From the NCBI GenBank assembly GCA_022829145.1, contig CM040745.1:32084406-32148405 (forward strand): DNA of 64,000 nt. The letters are read 5' to 3'. Below the pieces are notes generated by a model that saw only the letters and a program-made list of their open reading frames with translations, had not been told where the DNA came from and did no database searches. A program made the translations under genes and the position numbers. Positions 28,264-41,060 of the stretch are shown in pieces (within the stretch, counting starts at the first letter, position 1; each line of letters opens with the position of its first letter). The stretch comes from Albula goreensis. Taxonomy: Eukaryota; Chordata; Actinopteri; Albuliformes; Albulidae.

Positions 28264-30393
28264 CAAGGCCAATTTTGATTGAGACATGTCTAATGGAAAA
28301 GCTCATTTTGATTGAGACATGTCTAATAGCTCATTTTGATTGAGACAAAAGCTCATTTTGATTGAGACATGTCTAATGGAGAAAAGCTCATTTTGATTGA
28401 GACATGTCTAATGGAAAAGTTCATTTTGATTGAGACATGTCTAATGGAAAAGCTCATTTTGATTGAGACATGTCTAATGGAAAAGCTCATTTTGATTGAG
28501 ACATGTCTAATGGAAAAGCTCATTTTGATTGAGACATGTCTAATGGAAAAAGCTCATTTTGATTGAGACATGTCTAATGGAAAAGCTCATTTTTTGATTG
28601 AGACATGTCAAATGGAAAAGCTCATTTTGATTGAGACATGTCTAATGGAAAAGCTCATTTTTTGACATTGAGCTCATGATTGAGACATGTCTAATGGAAA
28701 AGCTCATTTTGATTGAGACATGTCTAATGGAAAAGCTCATTTTGATTGAGACATGTCTAATTTTGGAAAAGCTCATTTTGATTGAGACATGTCTAATGGA
28801 AAAGCTCATTTTGATTGAGACATGTCTAATGAGAAAAGCTCATTTTGATTGAGACATGTCTAATGGAAAAGTTCATTTTGATTGAGACATGTCTAATGGA
28901 AAAGCTCATTTTGATTGAGACATGTCTAATGGAAAAGCTCATTTTGATTGAGACATGTCTAATGGAAAAGCTCATTTTGATTGAGACATGTCTAATGGAG
29001 AAAAGCTCATTTTGATTGAGACATGTCTAATGGAGAAAAGCTCATTTTGATTGAGACATGTCTAATGGAAAAGCTCATTTTGATTGAGACATGTCTAATG
29101 GAAAAGCTCATTTTGATTGAGACATGTCTAATGGAGAAAAGCTCATTTTGATTGAGCCATGTCTAATGGAGAAAAGCTCATTTTGATTGAGACATGTCTA
29201 ATGGAAAAGCTCATTTTGATTGAGCCATGTCTAATGGAGAAAAGCTCATTTTGATTGAGACATGTCTAATGGAGAAAAGCTCATTTTGATTGAGACATGT
29301 CTAATGGAGAAAAGCTCATTTTGATTGAGACATGTCTAATGGAAAAGCTCATTTTGATTGAGACATGTCTAATGGAAAAGCTCATTTTGATTGAGACATG
29401 TCTAATGGAAAAGCTCATTTTGATTGAGACATGTCTCATTTTGATTGAGACATGAGAGAAAAGCTCATTTTGATTGAGACATGTCTAATGGAGAAAAGCT
29501 CATTTTGATTGAGACATGTCTAATGGAGAAAAGCTCATTTTGATTGAGACATGTCTAATGATTGAGAGCTCATTTTGATTGAGACAATGGAAAAGTTCAT
29601 TTTGATTGAGCCATGTCTAATGGAAAAGCTCATTTTGATTGAGACATGTCTAATGGAAAAGCTCATTTTGATTGAGACATGTCTAATGGAAAAGTTCATT
29701 TTGATTGAGACATGTCTAATGGAAAAGCTCATTTTGATTGAGCCATGTCTAATGGAAAAGCTCATTTTGATTGAGACATGTCTAATGGAAAAGCTCATTT
29801 TGATTGAGACATGTCTAATGGAAAAGCTCATTTTGATTGAGACATGTCTAATGGAAAAGCTCATTTTTTGACATTGAGACATGTCTAATGGAAAAGCTCA
29901 TTTTGATTGAGACATGTCTAATGGAGAAAAGCTCATTTTGATTGAGACATGTCTAATGGAAAAGCTCATTTTGATTGAGACATGTCTAATGGAGAAAAGC
30001 TCATTTTGATTGAGACATGTCTAATGGAAAAGCTCATTTTGATTGAGACATGTCTAATGGAAAAGCTCATTTTGATTGAGACATTTGAAAAGCTCATTTT
30101 GATTGAGACATGTCTAATGGAAAAGCTCATTTTGATTGAGACATGTCTAATGGAAAAGCTCATTTTGATTGAGACATGTCTAATGGAAAAGCTCATTTTG
30201 ATTGAGACATGTCTAATGGAAAAGCTCATTTTGATTGAGACATGTCTAATGGAAAAGCTCATTTTGATTGAGACATGTCTAATGGAAAAGTTCATTTTGA
30301 TTGAGACATGTCTAATGGAAAAGCTCATTTTGATTGAGACATGTCTAATGGAAAAGCTCATTTTGATTGAGACATGTCTAATGGAAAAGCTCT
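28264..30393. repeat. 33-bp minisatellite, about 63 units, each with a p53-type half-site
   Basis: A 2.13-kb tandem array. The common unit is 33 bp and contains GATTGAGACATGTCTAATGG followed by an A-run, GCTC and ATTTT. A frequent variant has GGAGAAAA instead of GGAAAA (35 bp). Rare variants are GCCATGTCT, GTTCATT and internally truncated units near 28.33, 28.66, 29.43-29.59 and 30.08 kb. Homogeneity is high from end to end, which indicates recent expansion. Because 33 is a multiple of three, long ORFs appear on both strands (11-residue repeats); they are by-products. Almost all units carry the palindrome AGACATGTCT. There are no unique spacers, so this is not a CRISPR array. Confidence 0.97.
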
Positions 30394-32480
30394 TGTTAGA
30401 AAGACAGTATTAGGTAATTCATTGCTGCTTTTGGTTGAACAAGGTTTGCAAGCTCAAGGTCATCTCAACACAGACGCCTTGCTTATTAAGCCTGCTAATC
30501 AGTCAGTTTTTCCATAAAATGCAGTGCATTGCAGTGATGCAGCATTATTGTAGCACTTGAATGGGAGGTATTTATAGTGACATGTGCACAGAGTGCGGGG
30601 AATGTTCTGGGTGCAATGGACAGAACATGTGAGTCCAGGTGTGATGACTGACACATTTATGGGGCACAGTGGATGGGAACAGGGAACTGCACAGTTTGTG
30701 ACATGTGTTCATGGTGTCTCAATGTGACAGCTGACTGTTAGAAATGAAATACAATGTGGACCTCCCACAAGCTAAAAAAATCACATTAAAGGAATACATC
30801 ACAATGAATTGCAGTACAGGCAAAATATATTCCAAATATGCATTAAATGATGCAAATTACTGTCTATTTATGTTGCATTATATTCCATTTAATAAACTGA
30901 AATATAGCAACATATTTTATATTTCAGACAAGTATTCCTTTTTTTGACATTTTGGTTCACAGTTTGTAATCCTATAAACTGACATTTATTTTGCAAAGTT
31001 CAAAATCACCATTGGGACACAGTTGTGAGTTCATCCTCATTGTTTTCAGTTTAAAAATCAGCACAAAATGCTCAAGCTGTATGGACAGACATGAATTGCT
31101 CCAAAATTCAAATTATGTGCACTTTCATTGCTGCGGTTAACTATGTGTGTTTGAGTGACCAATCATCACCAGACTGGAAATGAAATATCTTATAAAATGG
31201 CCAACAGTCTACTGACTGAAAGTTAAATATACATTATTATAATAAAAACTACATTTAGGTCTATTAAAGCGTAGATAATGCGTTAACACTTGTCAGAGTG
31301 TGTCCTTTCAAACTTCCCTAGGATATGCATTCCTGTTGCATTTCTTTGACAAACTGAAGAGTGACCAGTGGTATTCAACAGGTCACCTAAGACTTGTTCC
31401 ATTGTGTGCTTGAGGCCTAGATATATATCTGCTGAAGAGTCATTTATTCTCAAGCTTGTCTACATTGAGGTTGTTCACATGGACGTGATTATCATGGTTC
31501 CCCATCCGTGCTATCTTAGCTACTTGGGGACCACTTCAATACCGTTTTCTGTAATGTAATTTTTGCTGTCATTTCATATTGCCATCATGTCGTAATGATA
31601 GCAATAGCAGCAGCTGCTGATGATTTTAAACAGAGCAGATAAGTGTAGGTAGTGCAGAGGTTCTCAGAGGTCAACGACCTCTCATTCTGGCACATGCAGG
31701 TGACGTGATGTCATCGCCAAGGCCTCCACTCAGCACAGTGGAGCGAGATTGGGGAATGTGTAGATGAATGGGGGGATGGCATTATTTTGAGGTGAACAAT
31801 AGATCCTCCTCATTCATGGATTTATGCTACCATTCAAATCACAGGATGAGCGGAAACGTGATCTGTCCTTATTTTGATCCGGAGAGTTGCTGTAAGGGCA
31901 GGTGCTGAGATTTGGTTTTAGGTGTCGAGGAGCGCTGGAAGGCAGCCCTAACTGCAGTTCGGGTTTCCAGAACCCGATCTCAGTCGTCTTTTCAACACAA
32001 AGCTGCACAGAACGGAGACCTGAGGCGGATGAAGGCAGTTTCTGCGGACACATATCGATCACTTCACCACAGTGAAGGCGGAGATACTAGAGAGTTCCCC
32101 GAAGCATTAGCCTGACAGCCGGCCTCTCTGGACCGAGGTACCTCATATCACCATGTCACAGTGGCATGACCCAAACTATATCGCCTGCAGCAGTTACATC
32201 TTTGATGGACATGAAGGCAACCATAAATGAAACACGATTCCAAAGAAAGAATGTCCACATTTTACATCCTTATTAATTTGTGGTCAAAATTACTTGCAAA
32301 GATTTACGTGTTGTAGGTTCCCCTCCCATATACTGTTTCTGTGTTAAAATATTTGAAGAAATAAATATTTGAAATTCAGTATCCTGGGTCACGTTGAAGC
32401 AGTCATGATAGTGGTGAAGCTTAGTTGTCATGGCCTGTAGAGAGATGTGGTTGTAGGCCTCTGAAACAACACTGGTTTAA

Positions 32481-32632
32481 GATGATATTGTGTGGAACAG
32501 CTTGCCAGGTAACATAGAAGAGGCAAGGGCCCTTGAGATGTCGAGGTTTGACGCATTCCTGGACGCTCGCTCAACAGCATGTAAGTGATGAGCCTCAATG
32601 GACTGAAGGCCCTCTTCCTGTTGTCAGTATTC
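32481..32632 (+). mobile_element. Decayed LINE 3' end (ORF2 C-terminal remnant)
   Basis: Codons 32,493-32,588 read WNSLPGN, then EEARALE and FDAFLDAR, before a stop. The pattern W-N-S-L-P followed by an 'F..FL' helix is the usual C-terminal tail of non-LTR retrotransposon reverse transcriptases. An in-frame TAA just upstream shows it is dead. The following TGAGCCTCAATGGACTGAAG and GGCCCTCTTCCTG match the 'gggctgaatggcctcttcctg' phrase found at 3' ends of such elements in fish. The clade (CR1/Rex1-like or other) is not resolved. Confidence 0.5.
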
Positions 32633-35600
32633 CTATTTTCTCATGAAGCATGTGAGAGAACCACAGTACCTGAGGCAGTGAGGCACAGCACAGTGTACGT
32701 CTGCTCTGAACTTTGATCCAGAGGAACAGCCAGGCCAATAGCGCTGAGGCTTTCACCATGGTAATGCTGGGGATGTCGTGAAAGGCTGGCTGTGGCAGGG
32801 CTGTGGTTTTGAACCTTCTGAAACAGCACCGTAATTCCCATTGCAGGTTGTGTGAAAGTGTATGACCCCCTCACATGTGCTGTTAACCTCAAACTTTGCT
32901 GTGACCCCCTCCTGCCAGCTCAATTTTGCCTACGAGATGAAAAGGATCCCATACGGCAGGTAGAGAAGATTTATACAGCAGGAAACGATTTACAGGCATC
33001 TGGTACACTTCTCTGCCAATCACATTTTGCCCTTCATATCTCCCCATCTCTGAATGTTCTTCCCCAGTGGGAAGGTGTTTTCAACATCTCTGTTCAGCCA
33101 AGCCTGGCTGCCACAGAAATCTTTCTCAAAAGCTGCACAATGATTAAAAAGCTTCTCTTAACCGTACACAAGTCTGGAATTCCCCCATTGTAGTTTAAAA
33201 CAATCTGCGCTTTGATGCTTTGTGCCATCGTAGAGAGCAGTTCCATCTGTATTCCTGTTTCATGTTTTTACACGTTTCATGTCATTGGCCTTCCAGTAAA
33301 AGTGGAAAAATGCTGGTATTAATTTGATGTGAATGGAATCTTGAAATGATATTACCAAATAACGGATCATCTTAGTTTGTGTGTCACATTTTGAGGTTGT
33401 CAGTTTTTGCTGTCTCTTATTTTCAGTAACTTCACTGTTGTTCAGTGCTGCACTGCTAGGGAAGTATTACATCTGTATTATGATCATGTATTATGTTCAA
33501 TGAAACTGTACAATGAAAATTGTGTCGAAATTCGTCTCCACAATGTAAAATTACAATAACGATGTCAGTTCCCATAACTCTTCATTTCCTGTTGTCAGTG
33601 CTGATGCTAATAACGTAATTATGGAAATTACTGGACTTCTCATGTAGCTTTGTTTGGTTACTGAGCCAAAGGTAAACTGTACATCTCATGCAAAGTGGAA
33701 TATCTTTCAAAAAAAGAGTAACAAAAGTTTCAAGGCCCTTCCTCTTCTGGCCAGTGTGTTAAATGCCGCAGGGCAGCTCAAGAACATCAGCTGTCAATCA
33801 CTCACAATGCCATGGCAACGTGAAAAGTATCAGCTGAAGCCTGCAGTCTGTGAAAGCAAACAGCCCTCTCGAACATTAGCAGTCACTTGATCCTCCTGGC
33901 TAGGGGTTGTTTTGACATCCAGCTGTAATGTCAAAGGGCTGCAAGATGGTTAAGAGGAGTCGATCTCATTACTGCAGCTGAGATGATTTATCACGAAGGA
34001 CAAATCTGATAATGCTTTTTTTGAATAATTTTATTTTGAATGGAAAACAGATCCAAAGTGTCAAAAGGCATTTAGACCTTATCTCTTTATTTTTTTGTCG
34101 ATATTTTTGGACCAGTGTATTCGCGAAGAACAGTAGAAGGATGTTCTCACAACTGGTGGAATGGTATTTGATTTACAAAATTCATTCATTCATTAACTTT
34201 GGTCACATGACCACATGGGAGACTACTGTAAAGCAATTTAGTTCCAGACTTATGTGCTTGAAAGCATTTCATGTCTTCTTGAGTGTTTAAGCCCTGTAGG
34301 AAAAATGGTATAAAAATCTGTGACAGGTTTCATTCTGTGCAAACAAATTAGACATGCTATGAAGAGACATGACCTTGACAAAAGCAGACTATAGCTATGC
34401 TTATGGCAGGAATGTCGGTTTTAATGGAAGGCAGACACTGTGCCATTATCCAGGGAACTAGTGTGTGTCTGCTAATGTGCTAAGTGCAAGTGAGTTTAAC
34501 TCAGGACATTTCCGAATTAGCATGTGTATCAGAGATCATTTGTTTCTTAGTCATATCTGGTATTGCGTAGTTCTTTGGAAGAGTATAACATGATCCTCCT
34601 GTGGCAAATCAATAGCCTTGTGTTTAATTTCAAAGTAAAAGTTCTGGGGGGATAAAAAAGGAGAAAGAACATTTTTAACAGTTATTACCTCAGTAAATTC
34701 CATGGTTGTTAAAAAGGAAACTAAGTAAGACAGTAATTCTTATGTGCCCCATAAATTCAGAGGATAATGTATCAGACTTCACAAAAATATTTTTTCATGC
34801 GAGTTCTCAAAGTCTGGCCTCTAAATTACCTTGTTTAAAGAAAAACAAAACATGCGACTTTATTTTTCTTACAATAAATGACATAATCGGTATGCATCAT
34901 GTTTTACATTCCTGTGAGTTTCTGAAATATTGTATACTTTTCAATGAGACTGGTTAATGCTGAAATCCTAAAAAGCACCTTCATTGGTTACTTTCCAGGA
35001 CCAAACTTATGATTCATATGAAAATAAAGAAATGTAAAAATGTAACTTGTTCCACAATGTACTATTCTTTGTTGTAGACTCCACTCGTCTGGGCCTCTGC
35101 ATGTTATCTGATTTTATTTTAGCACAGAGGTGGATCTGTATTTTGTGTGTGGGCTTGGGGCTGTGTGAATGGAGATGATGTTTTAGGAGGCATCCCTGCC
35201 ACCGCCTGCCCCTCCTGCTCTGTCGCTGCTGGATGAATTTCCCCTCTTTCTTTTCTTACCTTTCATTTTTCTCAGCTTATCTCAGGGATGCTTGCTGGTG
35301 CCAGAGCACTGACAGAATGACAGTGATGTACCGTGCTCTCGCTGTGCCTTTGAGAGGCCAGTCTGTCCCTTCTCCCTCATGCATTGTGCAAACGCTGAAT
35401 ACAGTACCTGGCAGATAGTCCACACAGCCCGGGACAATGAGTTCACAGTGGGCCGATGGGGCATAAATCCGCCTTGCATGCCATTGTTTGGTTTGGGGGT
35501 GGGCGGTGAAGGGGGGGCGGGGGGTTGGTGGGGGGCGGTGATAAGCCTTCCCGAATTCCAGCTTCACCTGATGATCCCTTGCCAAAACAAGCAGACAATG

Positions 35601-36024
35601 TTGGGGAGGAGTGTGAGGGGGGAGGAGGGGGGATGGAATTAGCGTGCAGTGTAAGTCCTACACACAGAGGATTTCAGCCTCACCGGAGAGGTATAATCAC
35701 ATGCAAAGGGCTGGATCTGGAAAAGGAGACTGTCTTCACTCCCTTTCTTATATTATAGCACCAGAGCCAGCAGCTGTTCCCTTTTAAGATTTGTATTAAC
35801 GTCTGTGGTGGTGTTGACATGAGATGGGGACTTGATTGTAACTGCAGATTTAACATCAGTCCTGGAGTCAGTTTTTTTTTTTTGTTGAGCATGCTGTGGT
35901 CCTTGAACAGTTAGCACTTCAGTCTTAGGTAGCTGTCATTGCTTTATGCATTTAAAATGTGTTTTCTGTGATTATTATGGATTACGTGCCTGCATTATAA
36001 CTACTCTATGTTGGCAGGGTCCCC

Positions 36025-36025
<1 letters not shown>

Positions 36026-36060
<35 letters not shown>

Positions 36061-36082
36061 TTAGTAATAATAATAATAATAA
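36026..36082. repeat. (AAT)n microsatellite
   Basis: About 19 AAT/TAA trinucleotides with one interruption (TTAGTAATAA) near 36,062. Non-coding. Confidence 0.97.
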
Positions 36083-38749
36083 CTGAACCTCGCTCTCACT
36101 CTTTCATTAGCTGCAGATCCAGGGGGGCATCCCATTATGGCGTTTGCCCCAGAAACCAATGAGAGGTAACTAGGTAGGGGGGTGTGGGAGAGGAGGAGGG
36201 GGTCCTCTATGTCTGTAGGAGTGGAGCTCAGGCTGAACAAGGCCACCAGGGGAACTGTCAGCCCTGCTACAGAAGACAAATGATCACAGCAGGCCCTTTT
36301 ACGAGATCCATGTTCTCCCTTCACAAGTAGACGTCTCTCCACACTCTCCCATTGTGTTTTAGGCACCAAGGAAAGTCATTCCACCATGTAGGCCAAAACT
36401 GGTTTCAGTGAGATTTTACAAAGAGGAAAAATAAAGAAAGAGAAATTTGATGCCGGGACAAAAATTCTTAGTCTGATTATATGTAATGTATTATATAACC
36501 ACTATTTTGACAGTGATTGACTGGCTTGGGGTCCAGTTTTTTTAGCCTTTGTGTGTTTTGGACTTTTTTTAAGCTGAAATGAATGGAACTTAATGAATGG
36601 AGTTTTCTCATGTCTAAAAAAAGACGTCTGAGAAAAGTGGAGTAATCCGTCACAGTTAGATGCTGGACGCTCCTCTATGGGGCTGTTTGTTTTTTGTGTG
36701 GTGACCCGTTAGGGACGAAGGTCCGCACTAGCTCAGATATCGGTGCTCCTGTGCCATAAGCCTCTTACTGACAGGGTTCCCTCGTCAATAGCCTGTTTCA
36801 AATGGGAATGAAAATGAAAAAAAAGCAAAATAACAATTTCCATTGTGCTCAGTAAGCAAGAAATTTCATAATTTCAGTTTCAGTTTAAGAGAATTTTGTT
36901 TTGTCACTCCTTTGAGACAAAGTAGTTTCTACATACTAAAAATGGTTGGACTGGATCATAGTTCATTAGGCTGTCTATTACTGTGAGAACTTATATTTGC
37001 CTGACATATAGTATTTGTTTGACTAGTACTGAACTATGAATAAAGGACAAGAAATATGGCTCAGTTTTCAAATGAAAACAATGCCTCACAAATCATTTTG
37101 ATGTGTTTTCATCCTTCTAATGAGTTCACCATCAAACTGTGGAAACGACTGTATATTTTCTGTTATGCTTCTTAATTTCTGTAGTTAAGGACACATTGCC
37201 CCAGTTTCAGCGTCTATTAAAAGACGGTTTGTCATATGGAAACAAGGATTACATTTTCCTTTCTGTGTGTCCGAACACAGGACACTCTGAGAGGGATATA
37301 ATAGGAGAGGGAGTTCTCTCGCCACAAGAAAAAGAAACTTCTCCTGCTTCCTCTTACAACTGTCAGGCTTGCAAATGTGGCCTGTCACAGAGAGAGGGCT
37401 ACAGTGACCCCCTACCCCCCGTTTCTTATTTAAATCTCCGTATGCTTGTCAATGCGGCTCAGTCTGATGCTCCTGGGGCAGGACATGGGGATCCCCTTCT
37501 GCACCCCTTTTCTGGAAAACTCAGCCTTTCACTTTTTGCATAATCCTCGGCTCTTCTCTGGCCCCTTTGGAAAGAACAGGGATTTTTTCAGCCATTTCAT
37601 ATGATCGTTTATCATTTGTTTGCTCAATAGACATCTCTATCTGAGTTGTATAGCATTTTTTCACATGTTATCTATGTATACATCTGTGGTATTTTCTATA
37701 TTTGGAATTCAGGTGAAATACCTTGTTAAAGGGTACAATGACAGCAACTGAACTTGTACTGTGCTTTAGCTACAAGACTTAGAGCTGTATGCCATACTGC
37801 CCCCCTCCCCAAGTCTATGTAAAATCAAGCATAAGGTAATATACTGTTGAACATTGAGAGTCCCTTGAAAATAATGTATATAAAACATTGTACTACTAAT
37901 TGCAGACACACAGTAGAGGGACTTCAAATAATGTATGCATTTTCCAATGCATTCAGCCAGGATTTACCTGCTGTTTTTGATTACTCACAAAAAATGGACT
38001 AAGCCACTTTTACTAAGTCACAGATTACATTATATACTGTATATTTAATGGCTTGGGTACAAAGTACACAGCTATAATGTGCTCAAATGAATTCAAGTAA
38101 AAACATGTTACCCAAAGTATAGTTTCCATTCAAAAGAGGTTTCTTTTGTATATAAAAGAACAGTTTGTCCAACTTTATATTTCCTTTACAGTCCTCTGTA
38201 CTTTGAGGGTTAATTGAAGGAATGGTTCAAACTTGTGAATCATTACTTATTTTTGTTTGCTTTCCCCTTCTTTCTTTGAGCCATTTCCTGTACCCATGTA
38301 CCACTGCTTGGATTCTTTGTTCCAGTTGCAGTGCATTGTGGGACCTGCTCGGTGGGCCAGCTGGAAGCTGGGACTCTCACGGCTGTCTCAGGTATTTATG
38401 TGTTTATTTATCCACTGACACGATGATTACTGGGTGTTTTCTCACCACTGCTGATGTGACAAATCACTTCCAGGCCAGGGTTATCTGCCAGCCTTCGCCC
38501 CTGTCCGGAGGGACAGCAGCTTATCCCGCCTGTCTGCCTGCAGCCCAAACCAGGCCCGACTGAGGAAAATGTGCTCAGGACAGCAGATCACTTAATCTCA
38601 AATCAGCTCTGCTTATATATGATCATAAAAGCATGGGGAAATATCAAATGCCTCCTTAAAATGAGGATTTTCTCTCTAATATACAATAACAGTTGTTTAA
38701 GAAGAGATCAGCAGGGCAATTTAAAGCCAATAAAATGAGATTTAGGCAA

Positions 38750-39160
38750 TTCAGTCAAATTGGATTGGCCAGCCTGACCGAGCTTAGCGAAGATGTGGTC
38801 GCACATAGATATCCTGCTCGGAGTCCGGATGGGGGGGATGGGCGGGGGTGCAGGGATTGCTGGTGTGAAATCAATGGGCAGACCCCATTTGTTATTCTTG
38901 TATTACCTTGAAAAGGTGAAATCCATCCCAGCAGAGCGTGACATGAGTTTATTTTCCTGTCCCACGATAAATAATGTTCCCTTGTATGGAAGACCTCCCC
39001 GAACAAGAGGAGCGTGGGGTGAAACTTTTTACCTTTTCCTTCGGAAAACACTTCCTCATCAGCCGTCCGCCGAGTCTGCCAAAGTAATCACTCAGAGAAC
39101 AAAGGAAAGTCTGCTGTCCCAGACTGAGGGCACTCCTACAGGTTCTATATAGTTATCTAT
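38750..39160. promoter_or_regulatory. Candidate conserved non-coding block
   Basis: Unique sequence with AATTGGATTGGCCAG (CCAAT-box in reverse), a G-run GGGGGGGATGGGCGGGGG, ATTTGTTATTCTTG (SOX-like) and ACGATAAATAATG. Open in several short frames but with no recognised protein. Confidence 0.22.
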
Positions 39161-40779
39161 AGTTTATGTATGTTTATTCTAAGTAGATCCATATTTTCTG
39201 CTTCTCTTGCATTTTTTATTTCATATACCTTTTTCACATTCATTCATGGAAGTAAGTAAATTATGATGGCTGACAGTTCCCCATTAGCGTGATAAATCAA
39301 CCAATTTGATTTATTAGACTGTTAAAGTTGAGTTGTACATTCAGTGGCGAGGCATCTTTCAGCCAGTTACACAAAAGCAAAGTCAAAAAGTAAGGTTTTT
39401 TAAAACCTCAGTTTTAAAAGGCGATCTGAAATCCGATGTTTAATTTTGTATTTTTTCAGTGATTATGAAACATGATTTTATTGAAGTGGTCAATTTTATT
39501 GGTTCTGGAATTAGAAATATCTATATCAGATACTACAGCTGTATCGTTCTGAGTGTTCTCAGAGGTTCTCCTCTGTCAGCCAATCAGAGCTGAACCCCTA
39601 AAGGTACTTAGAGCTGTCTGAAGATCTCACCTGAAGTGTATTGATATGGATGAGATACATTGAGGCACGCACCTGTAGAAACTGCATTTGCACTTTAATG
39701 AGGGAGTCAGTGAAAGTTTGAATTTAATTCCACAGGTACAGGCGCTCTGAGAGGGAGGGCCGTTAATGAGCCATTAAGAAGGTCACGACAGAGGCTGGGA
39801 TGAAGGAGGCTGAGAGAAACGCCCTTTTTAAGACTGAAACCCAGAGATCTTCTTTATTACCCTCTTTACACTCTCTACCTCTGGGAAAGAGAGTGTACCA
39901 TTTTCTTTGTTGACCTACTTCTCAATAGCGATTAAAATCTTGTGGCTTTCTTGTTTGTTTTCATACTCTGACAGAATTTTTTTGTTTGCAGGTGTGCTCT
40001 TTGTGAATGATGAACCGCACAGTGACAGTAGAAAATAAATGCCTTCACCCTCAGAAAAGCAGTTTGTCTGTAAAACAAACAGGTGGAAACGCACAAAAGC
40101 AGTGGGGGTGTGGCCTCAGGTCAGCTGTCCCAACCCCCCGTCAACCCCCCCCATCTCCCGACCCCCCATCCCCATTACCCCCAACCCCTCCCCTCCCAAT
40201 AGCTGTGAATCTCCTCTGCTGACATTGTACCCCACCTTTGGCCCATTTTTGTTTTGACTTAAAACAGCCGCAGAGCCGAAATACCTCCCACCAATGGCCC
40301 TGTTACATTAAAGCCACAGATCTGAGTGAGCTCAGACTGTGCTCATCCCAGTACACCAACACACCTCATGAAGGACATGTTCATGGCCAACAGGAAGTCA
40401 CAGGTAGTTCCCGGACAACAGATATCCTTTTGGTAATGACACTCATCCACAATGGTTTCTGTCTCTCCGTTTCACTTTCTACCCTTGCACAAAGCTTTTC
40501 AGTGTAATGAGGAAGCTTTCCCTACTAAGTGTCCTGGCTCCCTATTCACTGACAAGGGTGTGGGCCGTGTAAAATGAAACACCCTGTAAACCAATATCCA
40601 TTAATGAGAGCGAGAAGAAGTTTCTGTGTTGAGAAGCGGAAGCACGTTCAAATGGAGGGAACAGGCCCTTTTTTTCCAACTTTGGGTGGAAGTTAAGAGA
40701 ACACAGCTCTTCCTGACAGAGTTATATAAACATTCCGCACTCTGGGAGAGGTTGAGATATGAGGTGTACAACAGCTTGT

Positions 40780-41060
40780 GTGTCAGGTCCCGAGGAGAGG
40801 AGAGGCTAAAGGCTACGCATAGCAGTTTATCAAGTCTTCATGTGCGGTTGCTCGGATGGCTAACGCTATCCTGCAGACTCTCCCCTGCAGAACGAAACGC
40901 GTCGCTAACGTCGTTTTCAATGCCAACATTAAAGAACACACAGGCAGCATCCGTCTTGAGCTAGCCGGTCTTGAAGTGCATGTTGGGACAGTGCCAGTGA
41001 GTGACTTCACCGTTATGCCGATGGGGCTGGATAAATTGTATATAAAGTAAAACATCTGCT
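40780..41060. promoter_or_regulatory. CpG-rich patch with a 64-codon open frame, function unknown
   Basis: CpGs cluster here (GAACGAAACGCGTCGCTAACG) and the plus frame at 40,856-41,050 is open from ATG to stop, but the minus strand is open too and the peptide matches no family I know. No poly(A) signal or splice site supports a gene. It may be a CpG-rich enhancer, a degenerate mobile element or a small-ORF transcript. Confidence 0.2.

Noticed and set aside
28264..30393. CRISPR-like array
   Set aside because: Units are contiguous with no unique spacers, there are no cas genes, and the setting is a eukaryotic genome.
28264..30413. Long ORFs on both strands through the minisatellite (11-residue repeats such as EKLILIETCLM and SIKMSFSIRHV)
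   Set aside because: They follow automatically from a 33-bp unit lacking stops in some frames, they break wherever a 35-bp unit occurs, and they have no promoter or splice context.
37139..37543. 134-codon plus-strand ORF
   Set aside because: No recognisable domain, no flanking splice-site pair, and composition like the surrounding non-coding DNA; kept out as chance or part of an unverified conserved block.
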